A stretch of 32,493 bases of DNA from Christensenella sp. UBA5327 (lineage in GTDB: Bacteria; Bacillota; Clostridia; Christensenellales; Aristaeellaceae), in the NCBI GenBank assembly GCA_002411105.1, contig DHQX01000029.1:1-32493 (forward strand). The letters run 5' to 3'. The notes under the pieces were generated by a model. That model did no database searches. It saw only the letters and a list, made by a program, of their open reading frames with translations, and was not told the origin of the DNA. A program made the position numbers and the translations under genes. This document shows, piece after piece, positions 7,574-15,125 of the stretch; the first letter of the stretch is position 1; each line of letters begins with the position of its first letter.

Positions 7574-8575
7574 CTAAGCCTTCTTTTTGGCCTGGTAGGT
7601 GGCCACCAGAACGGCGATGGACATGAAGATGGCGCGCACCACATACTGGGCGTAGGTGCTGACGTTTAAGATGGTCATGCCGTTGATGATGACGCCCAGG
7701 AAGATGATGCCCACCATCGTGCCCCACATCTTGCCGATGCCGCCCGCCATGCTGGTGCCGCCGATGACCACCGCCGAGATCACATCCACCTCCCAGCCCC
7801 TGCCAAAGCTGTAGGAGCCGGAGAGCACCTGGGCGGCGTTGATGAACCCTGCGATCACGCACATCACCTGGACGCTGGCAAAGGCGAAGATCTTGGTTTT
7901 CAGCACGTTGATGCCGCTTAGGCGGGCGGACTCCTGGTTGCCGCCGATGGCATACATGGCCCGCCCCGTGGTGGTATAGCGGATGATAAAAAACATGATG
8001 ATAAAAAACAGGAAAAGGATCAGCGCAGGGACTGGAAACCCGCTGATGCCGCCGATTTTGCCGGTGCCAAGCACAGTGAACCACTGGGGGAAGGTGTTGG
8101 CAATGGGAAAACCGCCGGAGATGATCCCGGCCAGCCCATATAGCAGGTTTTGGGAGGCCAGGGTGACAATAAACGCGGGCATGCCAAACTTGTGCTGGGC
8201 AAAGCCATGAATGGCTCCCATGGTGATGGCCAGCATAAACGAAAGCACAATGCCGATGATGCAGGCCAGGGTCACCGAAATGCCCATGGCCCCGGGCAGA
8301 TCCCGGCAGGCCCGGGCCACAATGACGCCTGAAAGCGCCACGGTGGAGCCGATGGACAGGTCAATCTGGCCTGAGATGATGACCATGGTCATCCCAAAGG
8401 CGATCAGGCCCTTCATGGACATGTTGCGGAAGATGTTGAGCCAGTTGGCCGTGGTGTTGAAGGTGGCAGACACATTGCCCATCCCCAGGATGAGGATGAT
8501 CAAAATCACTTCCACCACATGGTCAAACAGGAAATCCCGGATTTTCCTGGCGTCAAGCTGCTTGATGGCGTTCAT
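7574..8575 (-). CDS. Sugar ABC transporter permease, RbsC type
   Basis: This is the membrane channel of a second ribose-type importer, 333 residues of mostly hydrophobic helices. Hallmarks are SGQIDLSIGSTVALSGVIVA near residue 70, TTTGRAMYAIGGNQESARLS near 205 and VISAVVIGGTSMAGGIGKMW near 265. The ATG at 8575 overlaps the stop of the ATPase gene by ATGA. Longer in-frame readings upstream lie inside the ATPase gene and are rejected. It is the last gene of a three-gene operon (binding protein, ATPase, permease) and ends just before the hairpin at 7493-7522. The sequence differs clearly from the permease at 1388, so this is a separate transporter, not a recent copy. Confidence 0.94.
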   Translation of the reverse strand: MNAIKQLDARKIRDFLFDHVVEVILIILILGMGNVSATFNTTANWLNIFRNMSMKGLIAFGMTMVIISGQIDLSIGSTVALSGVIVARACRDLPGAMGISVTLACIIGIVLSFMLAITMGAIHGFAQHKFGMPAFIVTLASQNLLYGLAGIISGGFPIANTFPQWFTVLGTGKIGGISGFPVPALILFLFFIIMFFIIRYTTTGRAMYAIGGNQESARLSGINVLKTKIFAFASVQVMCVIAGFINAAQVLSGSYSFGRGWEVDVISAVVIGGTSMAGGIGKMWGTMVGIIFLGVIINGMTILNVSTYAQYVVRAIFMSIAVLVATYQAKKKA

Positions 8576-10062
8576 GCTTCCCCTCCCATGCACATGGCAT
8601 ACAGTGTTTTCACATCGGTCTCCTGCGGGTCCACCTCGCCTATGACCGTGCCCTCCCGCATCACCAGGATCCGGTGGCAGGTCTCTATCAATTCCTCCAG
8701 CTCGCTGGACACAAAAATGGTGGAGACGCCCGCCCGTGCCTGCTCCCACATGATTTCAAAAATCTGCTGCTTGGCGGCCACGTCAATGCCCCGGGACGGC
8801 TCATCAAACAGCATGATGGCGGGCTTGGTGTTAAGCCAGTTGCCCACCACCACCTTTTGCTGGTTGCCGCCGGAGAGTGAGTTGGCTGAATTGCGCACAT
8901 CAGAAACCTTGATGTGCAGGTTTTTCACCTGCTCCTGGGCCATATCAACCCGCTGCTTGCGGTTTTCCAGCCAGCCCACCCGGGCCTTGTCGATGCTGGC
9001 ATAGCACAGGTTATCCCGGATGGAGTGGATCAGGATCAGGCCTTCCTTTTTCCGGTCCTCCGGCGTGAGCCCCAGGCCCAGCCGCTTCATCTTGATGGGC
9101 GAGCTGCGCCGGTCGGCAGGCTGTCCGTTCACCTGGATGCTGCCCGCATCATAAGGGTCAGCGCCAAAGATGGATTTGAGAAGCTCTGTTCGCCCTGAGC
9201 CCAGCATCCCGGCGATGCCCAGCACCTCAGCATGGTGCAGGTCAAAATCAACCTCATGAAACTTGCCCTTGCGGGTGAGGCCGCGGACCGACAGCACCAC
9301 GTCCTCCCGGGGCTGCACGTCCACCGGGCGGGTTTTGTGCTGCATCTCGCCAAACATCATGCGCAGGATATCGGCGCTGCTAAGGCGGTCCATGTCCTCT
9401 TTGCCGATGAGAAGCCCGTCTCTTAGCACCGTGACGGTGTCTGAAATCTCGGGGATCTCGTGAAGCTTGTGGGAGATATAGATGATGATCACGTCCTGCT
9501 TTTTGAGCGCCCTGAGCACCTGGAACATCCGGCTCACCTCATGGGCGGCCAGGGCAGAGGTGGGCTCATCCAGGATCAGCACCCGGGGGCTGTGGCTCAT
9601 GGCCTTGGTGATCTCCACCACCTGACACTGCCACATGCTAAGCCGGGACACCACCTGGGCCGGGTCGATGTCCACATTCATGCGGTCAAGCAGCTTCCTG
9701 GCCTCGCGGTGGGCTGTTTTCCAGTCCACGATGCCGCCCTTCTTCTTGGGCATGCGGCCCAGGAAGATGTTCTCGGTCACCGTCAGGCTTTGCACCAGGC
9801 TCATCTCCTGGTAGACGATGGCGATGCCTTTCTGGTTGGCCTCAGCCGGGGAGGAAAAGGACAATTCCTCCTCATCCAGATACATTTTGCCGGATGTGGG
9901 CTGGATGGCCCCCGCAAAGCACTTCACCAGGGTGGACTTGCCAGAGCCGTTTTTGCCCAGCAGCGCATTGATCTTCCCGCTTTCAAAATCTACGCTGACC
10001 TGATCCAATGCCCGGGTGCCCGGATAATCCTTGACCAGATTTTCGGCCCTGAGTACTGACAA
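8572..10062 (-). CDS. Sugar ABC transporter ATP-binding protein, RbsA type
   Basis: This 496-residue protein has two tandem ATPase domains, the normal length for RbsA/MglA. Domain 1 has Walker A GKNGSGKST (about residues 36-44), a C-loop that departs from the usual sequence (LSMWQCQVVEI instead of LSxGxxQ) and Walker B VLILDEPTSAL. Domain 2 has the family's degenerate P-loop GMLGSGRTE, a canonical LSGGNQQKV and MLFDEPSRGID. It powers the permease at 7574. It lies 86 bases downstream of the binding-protein gene, with an intercistronic stem-loop between them. Confidence 0.95.
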   Translation of the reverse strand: MSVLRAENLVKDYPGTRALDQVSVDFESGKINALLGKNGSGKSTLVKCFAGAIQPTSGKMYLDEEELSFSSPAEANQKGIAIVYQEMSLVQSLTVTENIFLGRMPKKKGGIVDWKTAHREARKLLDRMNVDIDPAQVVSRLSMWQCQVVEITKAMSHSPRVLILDEPTSALAAHEVSRMFQVLRALKKQDVIIIYISHKLHEIPEISDTVTVLRDGLLIGKEDMDRLSSADILRMMFGEMQHKTRPVDVQPREDVVLSVRGLTRKGKFHEVDFDLHHAEVLGIAGMLGSGRTELLKSIFGADPYDAGSIQVNGQPADRRSSPIKMKRLGLGLTPEDRKKEGLILIHSIRDNLCYASIDKARVGWLENRKQRVDMAQEQVKNLHIKVSDVRNSANSLSGGNQQKVVVGNWLNTKPAIMLFDEPSRGIDVAAKQQIFEIMWEQARAGVSTIFVSSELEELIETCHRILVMREGTVIGEVDPQETDVKTLYAMCMGGEA

Positions 10063-10100
10063 ACGGCTCCCCCCTTTTTAAGCAGTGTGAAACAAAGGCG

Positions 10101-10125
10101 ACGGAGAGAGAAGATCTCTCTCCGT
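10101..10125 (-). promoter_or_regulatory. Intercistronic stem-loop between binding-protein and ATPase genes
   Basis: An 11-bp perfect stem (ACGGAGAGAGA at 10101-10111 and its complement at 10115-10125) with a 3-base loop has no T-run after it on the minus strand. In ABC importer operons such hairpins commonly protect the upstream binding-protein mRNA or partly end transcription, so that binding protein is made in excess over ATPase and permease. That role is inferred from position. Confidence 0.55.
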
Positions 10126-10148
10126 TCAAATGGTTATTCCTTCTGTAT

Positions 10149-11117
10149 TTATTTGTTGTCGGCCAGCCAGGTGTTGACCCCATCCAGGTTGGTCTTTGAC
10201 AGCACGATGCCGTCCAGATAGGTGGTCTTGCCCTTGGTGGCGGAATAGTCCTCGCCGCGGATGGCCTTGATCAGCAGCGTCATGGCCTGGAAGCCCTGGC
10301 CATAGGGATCCTGGGCGACAACTGCCTGCAGGGGGTTGTTGGGATCCAGGATCATGGAGGCGATCTGCTCAGACCCGTCATGGCCAAACACCAGGATCTG
10401 ATCCTGCTTGCCAGCGTTGACAACCGCCTGGGCGGAGCCGATGGTGCCGCCGTCATTGACCGCGATGATCACGTCCAGATCCGGATTAGCGGTGATGATG
10501 GCGTCAGCGGTGGCCAGCGCCGTATCCTGCATCCAGGCGTCCTGGTCGGCCACGATTTCGTAGTCCACCTTGGCCTCGTCCAGCGCCTCAAAGTAGCCTT
10601 CCACACGGCTGGTGGACTGGTCGGGCAGCAGCGCACGGAACTGCACGATGGCGATTTTGACTTTTTTGTCGGGGAACTTGGCCTTGATGACCTCAGCCGC
10701 GTTGGCGCCCACCAGACGGCAGTTGATCTTATCGTTGGAGGAGAAGCCGCCCACGATAAACTCAGCGCTGTCCAGGTCGATGTTGGTGAGGGTCACTTTC
10801 ATCCCCGCCGCGTCAGCAGCGCGCAGGGCCGCCACAGAGGCATCCTTGGAAAGCGGGGCAATGGCGATGCCCTTGACGCCCTGGGTTAAGTAGGTGTTGA
10901 TCAATTCCACCTCGGTGGCCTGGTCGTTGTTGGTGTTGGCGGTAAGGCACTCCACGCCCAGCTCCTTGGCGGCATCCTGGTAGCCCTTGGAGAGCATGTT
11001 CATAAACTGGTCATCCTGGAACACAACGCCCGCCACCGTGATTTTTTCCTCCTGGGCAAAGGCGGTCAAAGAAAACAGCACCGTACAAATCATGAACAAC
11101 GCAACAAGTTTTTTCAT
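10149..11117 (-). CDS. Sugar ABC transporter substrate-binding protein (ribose/galactose type)
   Basis: This 322-residue exported binding protein of the periplasmic-binding-protein-like I fold (Peripl_BP_4) delivers a sugar to the importer encoded downstream. The signal peptide is MKKLVALFMICTVLFSLTAF with a likely cut after AFA. There is no lipobox Cys at that cut, which is unusual for a Gram-positive binding protein because these are normally lipoproteins. The mature part shows VAGVVFQDDQFMNMLSKGYQ, KGIAIAPLSKDA and VIIAVNDGGTIGSAQAV, typical of ribose/allose/galactose binders. The start at 11117 is fixed by GGAGGA 5 bases upstream. A TTG at 11141 would swallow that site. The sugar is not identifiable. 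Confidence 0.94.
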   Translation of the reverse strand: MKKLVALFMICTVLFSLTAFAQEEKITVAGVVFQDDQFMNMLSKGYQDAAKELGVECLTANTNNDQATEVELINTYLTQGVKGIAIAPLSKDASVAALRAADAAGMKVTLTNIDLDSAEFIVGGFSSNDKINCRLVGANAAEVIKAKFPDKKVKIAIVQFRALLPDQSTSRVEGYFEALDEAKVDYEIVADQDAWMQDTALATADAIITANPDLDVIIAVNDGGTIGSAQAVVNAGKQDQILVFGHDGSEQIASMILDPNNPLQAVVAQDPYGQGFQAMTLLIKAIRGEDYSATKGKTTYLDGIVLSKTNLDGVNTWLADNK

Positions 11118-11167
11118 GGGGCTCCTCCTCTTTTTTATCAATCTCCCGCCTGCGGGAACGTGCCATG

Positions 11168-11205
11168 ATTGTATGCCAACATCCTTCCTGCTGTCAATCA
11201 GGAAG
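11168..11205 (-). promoter_or_regulatory. Sigma-A promoter of the ABC importer operon with overlapping inverted repeat
   Basis: On the minus strand a perfect TTGACA (11192-11197) is 18 bases from TACAAT (11168-11173). The inverted repeat CTTCCTG/CAGGAAG (11184-11190 and 11199-11205) brackets the -35 box and is a likely operator for a repressor. A further short GC hairpin (CCCGC-AG-GCGGG) occurs in the leader near 11145-11158. Confidence 0.7.
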
Positions 11206-11229
11206 AATTGATGCCATTTAAGACAAATT

Positions 11230-12342
11230 TTACTCCGCCACCCGCACCGGCAGGATCAGGTAGGTGTATTGGTTCCCGGTCACCGGGCAGACCACGCAGG
11301 GGCTGACATTGGTGTTAAAGCGCATGGCCAGGTCCGGCGTGTCGATGTTTTTGATGACATCGGTGAGGTAGGCGGCGTTAAAGGCGATGTTCAGCGGGGT
11401 GCCGTCAAAGTCGATGGCCACCTGCTCCGTGGCCTCGGCGCGCTCGGCATTGGCGGAGATGGTGAGAACCTGGTCGTCAACCATCAGCTTCAGCAGGTTG
11501 TTGCTGCCATCCCGGGCCACGATGGAGGCGCGGTCCACCGAGGCCATCAGCGCCTGGCGGTCAGCCCGGACCGCGGTGGTCCAGGAGGTGGGCAGGATCT
11601 GCTTGTAGTTGATGTATTCCCCCAGGATCAGCGGGGAATAGACGGTGGTTCTGCCAAAGGAGGCCATGAAATGGGTCTTTGACAGGGTGAAGGTGAGGGG
11701 CTGGTCGCTGTCGGGGATCATGGCGGCCAGGTCCTTCATGAGCTTGCCCGGCAGGATGAAGGAGAGGCTTTCCTTGCCCTGGGGCAGCTGATGCTCCACA
11801 TACACCCGCTGCATGGCCAGGCGGTAGCCGTCCAGACACACAAACCGCACTTCCTCAGGGAAAATTTCCATCAAGCAGCCCGTGAGGATGCGCCGGGTCT
11901 CGTCCGTGGAGACCGCGAAGATGATCCGGCTGACGGCGGCTTTGAACTTCTGCTGGCTCAGCGTCACCACCGCCTCTGAGGGCACCTGGGCGATGTCCGG
12001 AAAATCCTCCGCTTCCATCATCACCAGGCTGGTTTTGCTGCCAGCGTTTTTCACCACGGTTTGGCGGTTGTCCCGGGTGGTGAGCTCCACCTCGCCGGAC
12101 AGGGAGCGCATCCAGTCTGCGGTGAGCTTGGCCGGAAGCAGGGCGATGCCATCCTCCCGCACGGCCGCCGGCACGGTGGAGGTAATGGTCACCTCGCCAT
12201 CCGTGCAGGTGAGCTGCAGCCCGTCCTCCCGGGTTTCCAGGAATACCCCTTCCTGAAAGGCGCGGGTGGGGCGCGGGGTCTGGGCGTGGGCCACCATGCC
12301 CATGCCGTGGTTGAAATTGCTGGCGTTGAAGATGACTTGCAT
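11230..12342 (-). CDS. dnaN: DNA polymerase III sliding clamp (beta subunit)
   Basis: This 370-residue protein is the ring-shaped processivity clamp of the replicative polymerase. It has the three-domain build of the family. The N-terminus MQVIFNASNF leads into domain 1, domain 2 begins near residue 125 with VTLSQQKFKAAVSRIIFAVS and contains the conserved DGYRLAM motif (E. coli TDGHRLA), and domain 3 ends in the near-invariant NQYTYLILPVRV. The start is set by AAGGAGG 5 bases before the ATG. In most Firmicutes dnaN follows dnaA at the origin. Here nagB occupies that side, so this is either a rearranged origin locus or a second clamp gene. The upstream region carries DnaA-box-like sites. Confidence 0.95.
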   Translation of the reverse strand: MQVIFNASNFNHGMGMVAHAQTPRPTRAFQEGVFLETREDGLQLTCTDGEVTITSTVPAAVREDGIALLPAKLTADWMRSLSGEVELTTRDNRQTVVKNAGSKTSLVMMEAEDFPDIAQVPSEAVVTLSQQKFKAAVSRIIFAVSTDETRRILTGCLMEIFPEEVRFVCLDGYRLAMQRVYVEHQLPQGKESLSFILPGKLMKDLAAMIPDSDQPLTFTLSKTHFMASFGRTTVYSPLILGEYINYKQILPTSWTTAVRADRQALMASVDRASIVARDGSNNLLKLMVDDQVLTISANAERAEATEQVAIDFDGTPLNIAFNAAYLTDVIKNIDTPDLAMRFNTNVSPCVVCPVTGNQYTYLILPVRVAE

Positions 12343-12385
12343 GTGTTCCTCCTTGAGCCGGGGTCACCGGACAGTGGCAGTAGTT

Positions 12386-12753
12386 AATAATAATCAGCAG
12401 TAGTAGTAGGGGCTGTGGATGGCGTGTATAAGGGCTGTTTTCCCTTCAGGCCTCTGCTAAAACGATGTGGGAAAAGGACGGTCCCAACCGTGGATGCCCT
12501 GTGGATGGATGTGGACAAGACCGCGTCATGCGGAGTAGAAGGCGGTCAGGCACCTGCTGACAGGCTGTCCATCCGCTGACAGCCCGCCGGGGTTTTCATC
12601 AGTTCCCCTGGTGTTCGCTGTTTCCGGCACAGGGCTCAGCTCCGGCCTGTCCACAGCGTGGACAGATTGTGGGAAGATCATCCCCAGGGATAAACTGTGG
12701 CGGCGAGGGAAAAAACCAGAATGATCCCCAGCCAGTGAACAGGCTTATCGACA
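12386..12753. other. oriC: Candidate replication origin (oriC) upstream of dnaN: DnaA boxes and DnaA-trios
   Basis: This 417-base interval between nagB and dnaN has no gene. It begins with eight triplets with a central A (AATAATAATCAGCAG then TAGTAGTAG, 12386-12409), followed by a GC spacer (GGGC) and a box TGTGGATGG (12414-12422). That is the order of the Bacillus unwinding element (DnaA-trios, GC-rich spacer, DnaA box). More box-like 9-mers, compared with TGTGGATAA/TTATCCACA, are TGTGGGAAA (12466), TGTGGATGG (12500), TGTGGACAA (12510), CTGTCCACA (12647), TGTGGGAAG (12668) and TTATCGACA (12745). None is a perfect consensus and two differ by one base. Two parS sites 14-18 kb away agree with an origin. 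An alternative is DnaA control of the dnaN promoter only. Confidence 0.6.
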
Positions 12754-12759
12754 AAAAGC

Positions 12760-13479
12760 TCAGAGCCTGGCCGCGGCCGCCTCGTCCAGCAGCAGCGTGA
12801 CCTTGGGGTGAAAGCGCAGGACGGAAGCGGGCAATTTTGGGGTGACCTTGCCCTTCACCATGCCGCGCACCGCATCCGCTTTGTCGCTGCCCAGGGCCAG
12901 CAGCATAATTTCCCGGGCGGCCATGATGGTGCCAATGCCCATGGAGATGGCCTGCCTGGGAACATCACGCTCTGACTTGAAAAAGCGCTTGTTGGCCTGG
13001 ATGGTGCTGTCGGTGAGGTTGACCACCTGGGTGCCGTAGCCGAAGTTGTCAGCCGGCTCGTTAAATCCGATGTGGCCGTTGCGGCCGATGCCAAGCAGCT
13101 GCAGGTCAATGCCGCCAGCCTTCTGGATGGCCGCGTCATAGCGCCGGCACTCACGGTTAAGGCCCTGGGCGTTGCCGTCGGGCAGGTAGCTGGCCTTGAA
13201 ATTGACGTGGTCAAACAGCTGCACCTGCATGAAAGCGTGGTAGCTGCAGGCATGGGAGATGGGCAGCGCCACATATTCGTCCAGGTTAAAGGTGATGGCC
13301 TTGGAAAAATCCACCGCCTTTTCCTGATAGAGCCGGATCAGCTCCTGATAGGTGGCAATGGGCGTGGAGCCGGTGGCAAGGCCAATCACGCTGTCAGGCT
13401 TTGAGACAACCTGGGCAGCCAACAGCATGGCCGCTGCCTGGGCCAGGGCATGGGAAGTGGGATATACTTGGATGATCAT
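12760..13479 (-). CDS. nagB: Glucosamine-6-phosphate deaminase
   Basis: This enzyme converts glucosamine-6-phosphate to fructose-6-phosphate and ammonia, feeding amino sugars into glycolysis. The 239-residue length matches the short, non-allosteric B. subtilis-type enzyme rather than the longer E. coli form. Motifs are the phosphate loop GLATGSTP near residue 33, FNLDEY near 64-69 and the catalytic loop GIGRNGHIGFNEP near 130-142 with its His and Glu. GGGAGG lies 6 bases before the ATG. No nagA, nagE or GntR regulator is adjacent, so it is a single-gene unit. Its stop borders the candidate origin. Confidence 0.95.
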   Translation of the reverse strand: MIIQVYPTSHALAQAAAMLLAAQVVSKPDSVIGLATGSTPIATYQELIRLYQEKAVDFSKAITFNLDEYVALPISHACSYHAFMQVQLFDHVNFKASYLPDGNAQGLNRECRRYDAAIQKAGGIDLQLLGIGRNGHIGFNEPADNFGYGTQVVNLTDSTIQANKRFFKSERDVPRQAISMGIGTIMAAREIMLLALGSDKADAVRGMVKGKVTPKLPASVLRFHPKVTLLLDEAAAARL

Positions 13480-13503
13480 AGCGTGCCTCCCTCAATTTGG
13501 TTA

Positions 13504-13512
13504 ATTATACCA
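13504..13512 (-). promoter_or_regulatory. Extended -10 promoter of nagB
   Basis: The minus strand reads TGGTATAAT, a perfect -10 with the TGn extension, 25 bases upstream of the nagB start codon. No strong -35 is seen, as is usual for extended -10 promoters. Confidence 0.65.
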
Positions 13513-13558
13513 TATCATAGCGTGATTGCATTACATTTTTTGTAAAATGCGTTGAGCG

Positions 13559-14707
13559 TCAAGTGCGCCGGGGGGAGAGCCTGCGCTCAAGGGGAAAGCT
13601 CAGCGCCGGCAGCATCAGCGCCAGCAGGGCGCACAGGACCACGGTGATCTCAGGGTTGGTCACCCATTTGCCGATGAGCAGGGGGAAAAGGGAGTTCCCC
13701 GCCGTGGTGAACAGCATCATCACCGCAAACACCGCGCCGCTGCGGGCGGGCAGCGCCCTTGAGGCCAGCACAAACAGCATCGGCCACACCGCGCCGCAGC
13801 CAGCGCCATAAAGGGCTGTGCCCACCAGGCGCGTCACCGGGTTTTTTGCCAAAAGGGCAATGGTAGCGCCCAAGGGCATCATGAGGGTGAACCAGCGCAG
13901 GCTGATGATCTCTTTGCCGTCCATCCGCGTGCCCACCAGGCGCAGCACGATCATCGACAGCCAGAACAGCGAGATGGACAGGTCCGCCAACTCGCTCCCC
14001 TCCCCGTGCAGCAGGAACAGCTGCTTGAAGTACGCCACCCCCACGCTCTCAGCCCCCAGATAGATGAACACCATGAATGCGCAGATCAGGATGGCCCGGC
14101 TCCTCAGGACCGAGAACATGTTGAGCCTTGACCGGTCCGGGGATTTGGCCCCCATCTCGCCGCCGGCCAGCAGGATCAGCACCCCGGTCCCCCCGATGAG
14201 CGCAGCGCAGATCAAAAGCAGCCCGCCAAACCGGCGCCCGCTTGCCAGATACCCCATCACAGCCAGGGGTGAGAGGATGGCGCCCACGCCAAAGAACACC
14301 TGGGAGATGTTCATCCACCGGGTGGCATGCTCCGGGTTTTCATCGGTGAGCAGCGCGCTTGAGATGGCCTCGCTGGGGCTGAAGCCCATGCCGGTGAGGA
14401 AAAGCCCGGCCAGCACAACCGACAGGGAATCCGCAAAATAGGTGATGAAAAGCCCGATGACGCTCAGCGCGCAGGCTACCAGCACAATCCGGCGCTTGCC
14501 GATGCTGTCGGCAATGGCGCCAGAGAGCAGCACGCTCACCAGCATCCCCAGTGCGTGGGCGGAGATGAACAGCCCCGCGTCCGTCCCCACCAGGGAGAAC
14601 TGCAGCGCCAGCCGGTCCGACACCGAGCTGAGCAGGCTGGCGTACACCCCCAGCCAGCCGATGAGGGTGCACAGCAGCAGGTTTCTGATCAAAGGTTTGT
14701 TGGCCAC
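13559..14707 (-). CDS. Major facilitator superfamily (MFS) transporter
   Basis: This 382-residue membrane protein has about twelve hydrophobic helices, the usual MFS size. The cytoplasmic loop after helix 2 carries the family motif A in the form GAIADSIGKRRIV (about residues 63-75), and helix 4 contains GLFLTGMGFSPSEAISSALL. It probably moves a small solute with or against protons. No substrate-specific feature was recognised, although GMGFSPSEA resembles sugar-transporting MFS members. The start is a GTG at 14707 with AGGAG about 7 bases upstream. An ATG three bases upstream is out of frame. Confidence 0.88.
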   Translation of the reverse strand: MANKPLIRNLLLCTLIGWLGVYASLLSSVSDRLALQFSLVGTDAGLFISAHALGMLVSVLLSGAIADSIGKRRIVLVACALSVIGLFITYFADSLSVVLAGLFLTGMGFSPSEAISSALLTDENPEHATRWMNISQVFFGVGAILSPLAVMGYLASGRRFGGLLLICAALIGGTGVLILLAGGEMGAKSPDRSRLNMFSVLRSRAILICAFMVFIYLGAESVGVAYFKQLFLLHGEGSELADLSISLFWLSMIVLRLVGTRMDGKEIISLRWFTLMMPLGATIALLAKNPVTRLVGTALYGAGCGAVWPMLFVLASRALPARSGAVFAVMMLFTTAGNSLFPLLIGKWVTNPEITVVLCALLALMLPALSFPLERRLSPRRT

Positions 14708-14747
14708 ATCGGTCTCCTCTTGTCAGCATGATGGGTCATTTCGCTTA

Positions 14748-14801
14748 GTATATCGACCCGGGGGCCTTTTGTCGATTATTATTCCCCTGGCGTGCTATAA
14801 T
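14748..14801. promoter_or_regulatory. Divergent promoters between the MFS gene and the small-protein gene
   Basis: The minus strand has TCGACA (14770-14775), 16 bases, TATACT (14748-14753), facing the MFS gene. The plus strand has an extended -10 TGCTATAAT (14793-14801), 29 bases before the start of the 97-residue protein gene. TCGA occurs on both arms (14754-14757 and 14772-14775), making a weak inverted repeat. Confidence 0.6.
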
Positions 14802-14829
14802 ACAGGCCATTAACCATGAGGAGGCGGGC

Positions 14830-15123
14830 ATGGCGGGAAAACTCTGGGCGCGGCAGATCAGGAAAAATAAAATCGTGGCGGACGCGGTGACCGCCTGTGA
14901 CAAGGCGAGCTGGCAGGAGGCGCTGGCCATCTGCTGCCGGCAGATGGACATTGGCGTGCCCATGGTGTTGAGCCGCCATCACCAGGACTGGGACAGCTTC
15001 TCCCAGACCCGCTTCCTGCCGGAGCATTTTTTGGAGCCTGTGCGCTTTGAGCGCCTGGAGGTGGAGTATTTTGACCCGGAAGACAAGGCCAGGAAAAAAT
15101 CCGGGGCGGGGGTGCAGGATTAA
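14830..15123 (+). CDS. Small protein of unknown function (97 residues)
   Basis: I do not recognise this protein. It is small, basic at the N-terminus (MAGKLWARQIRKNKIVADAV) and acidic near the end, with two adjacent Cys (AICCRQMDIG, residues 34-35) and a C-terminal half resembling a short beta hairpin (VRFERLEVEYFDPEDKARKK). There is no signal or membrane segment, so it is probably cytoplasmic. The gene is supported by GAGGAGG 7 bases upstream and by the extended -10 promoter. It is followed after two bases by the DUF1643 gene, so they form an operon. Confidence 0.75.
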   Translation: MAGKLWARQIRKNKIVADAVTACDKASWQEALAICCRQMDIGVPMVLSRHHQDWDSFSQTRFLPEHFLEPVRFERLEVEYFDPEDKARKKSGAGVQD

Positions 15124-15125
15124 AT

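Noticed and set aside
8576..8749. Upstream extension of the second permease
   Set aside because: The extra residues lie inside the ATPase gene in another frame. The ATGA overlap at 8572-8575 gives a normal coupled start and the family N-terminus.
12556..12582. Direct repeat GCTGACAG (two copies, 19 bases apart) as an iteron
   Set aside because: Only two copies occur and they are not tied to any initiator protein in the window.
13530..13557. Imperfect hairpin with a T/A-rich loop after the MFS gene
   Set aside because: The stem has a bulge and no T-run follows on the transcribed strand, so I cannot support it as a terminator.
12343..14830. Strand switch as evidence for the origin
   Set aside because: Genes on both sides of 12.4 kb change strand several times, so local gene orientation does not support or exclude an origin. 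Only skew over the whole replicon would.
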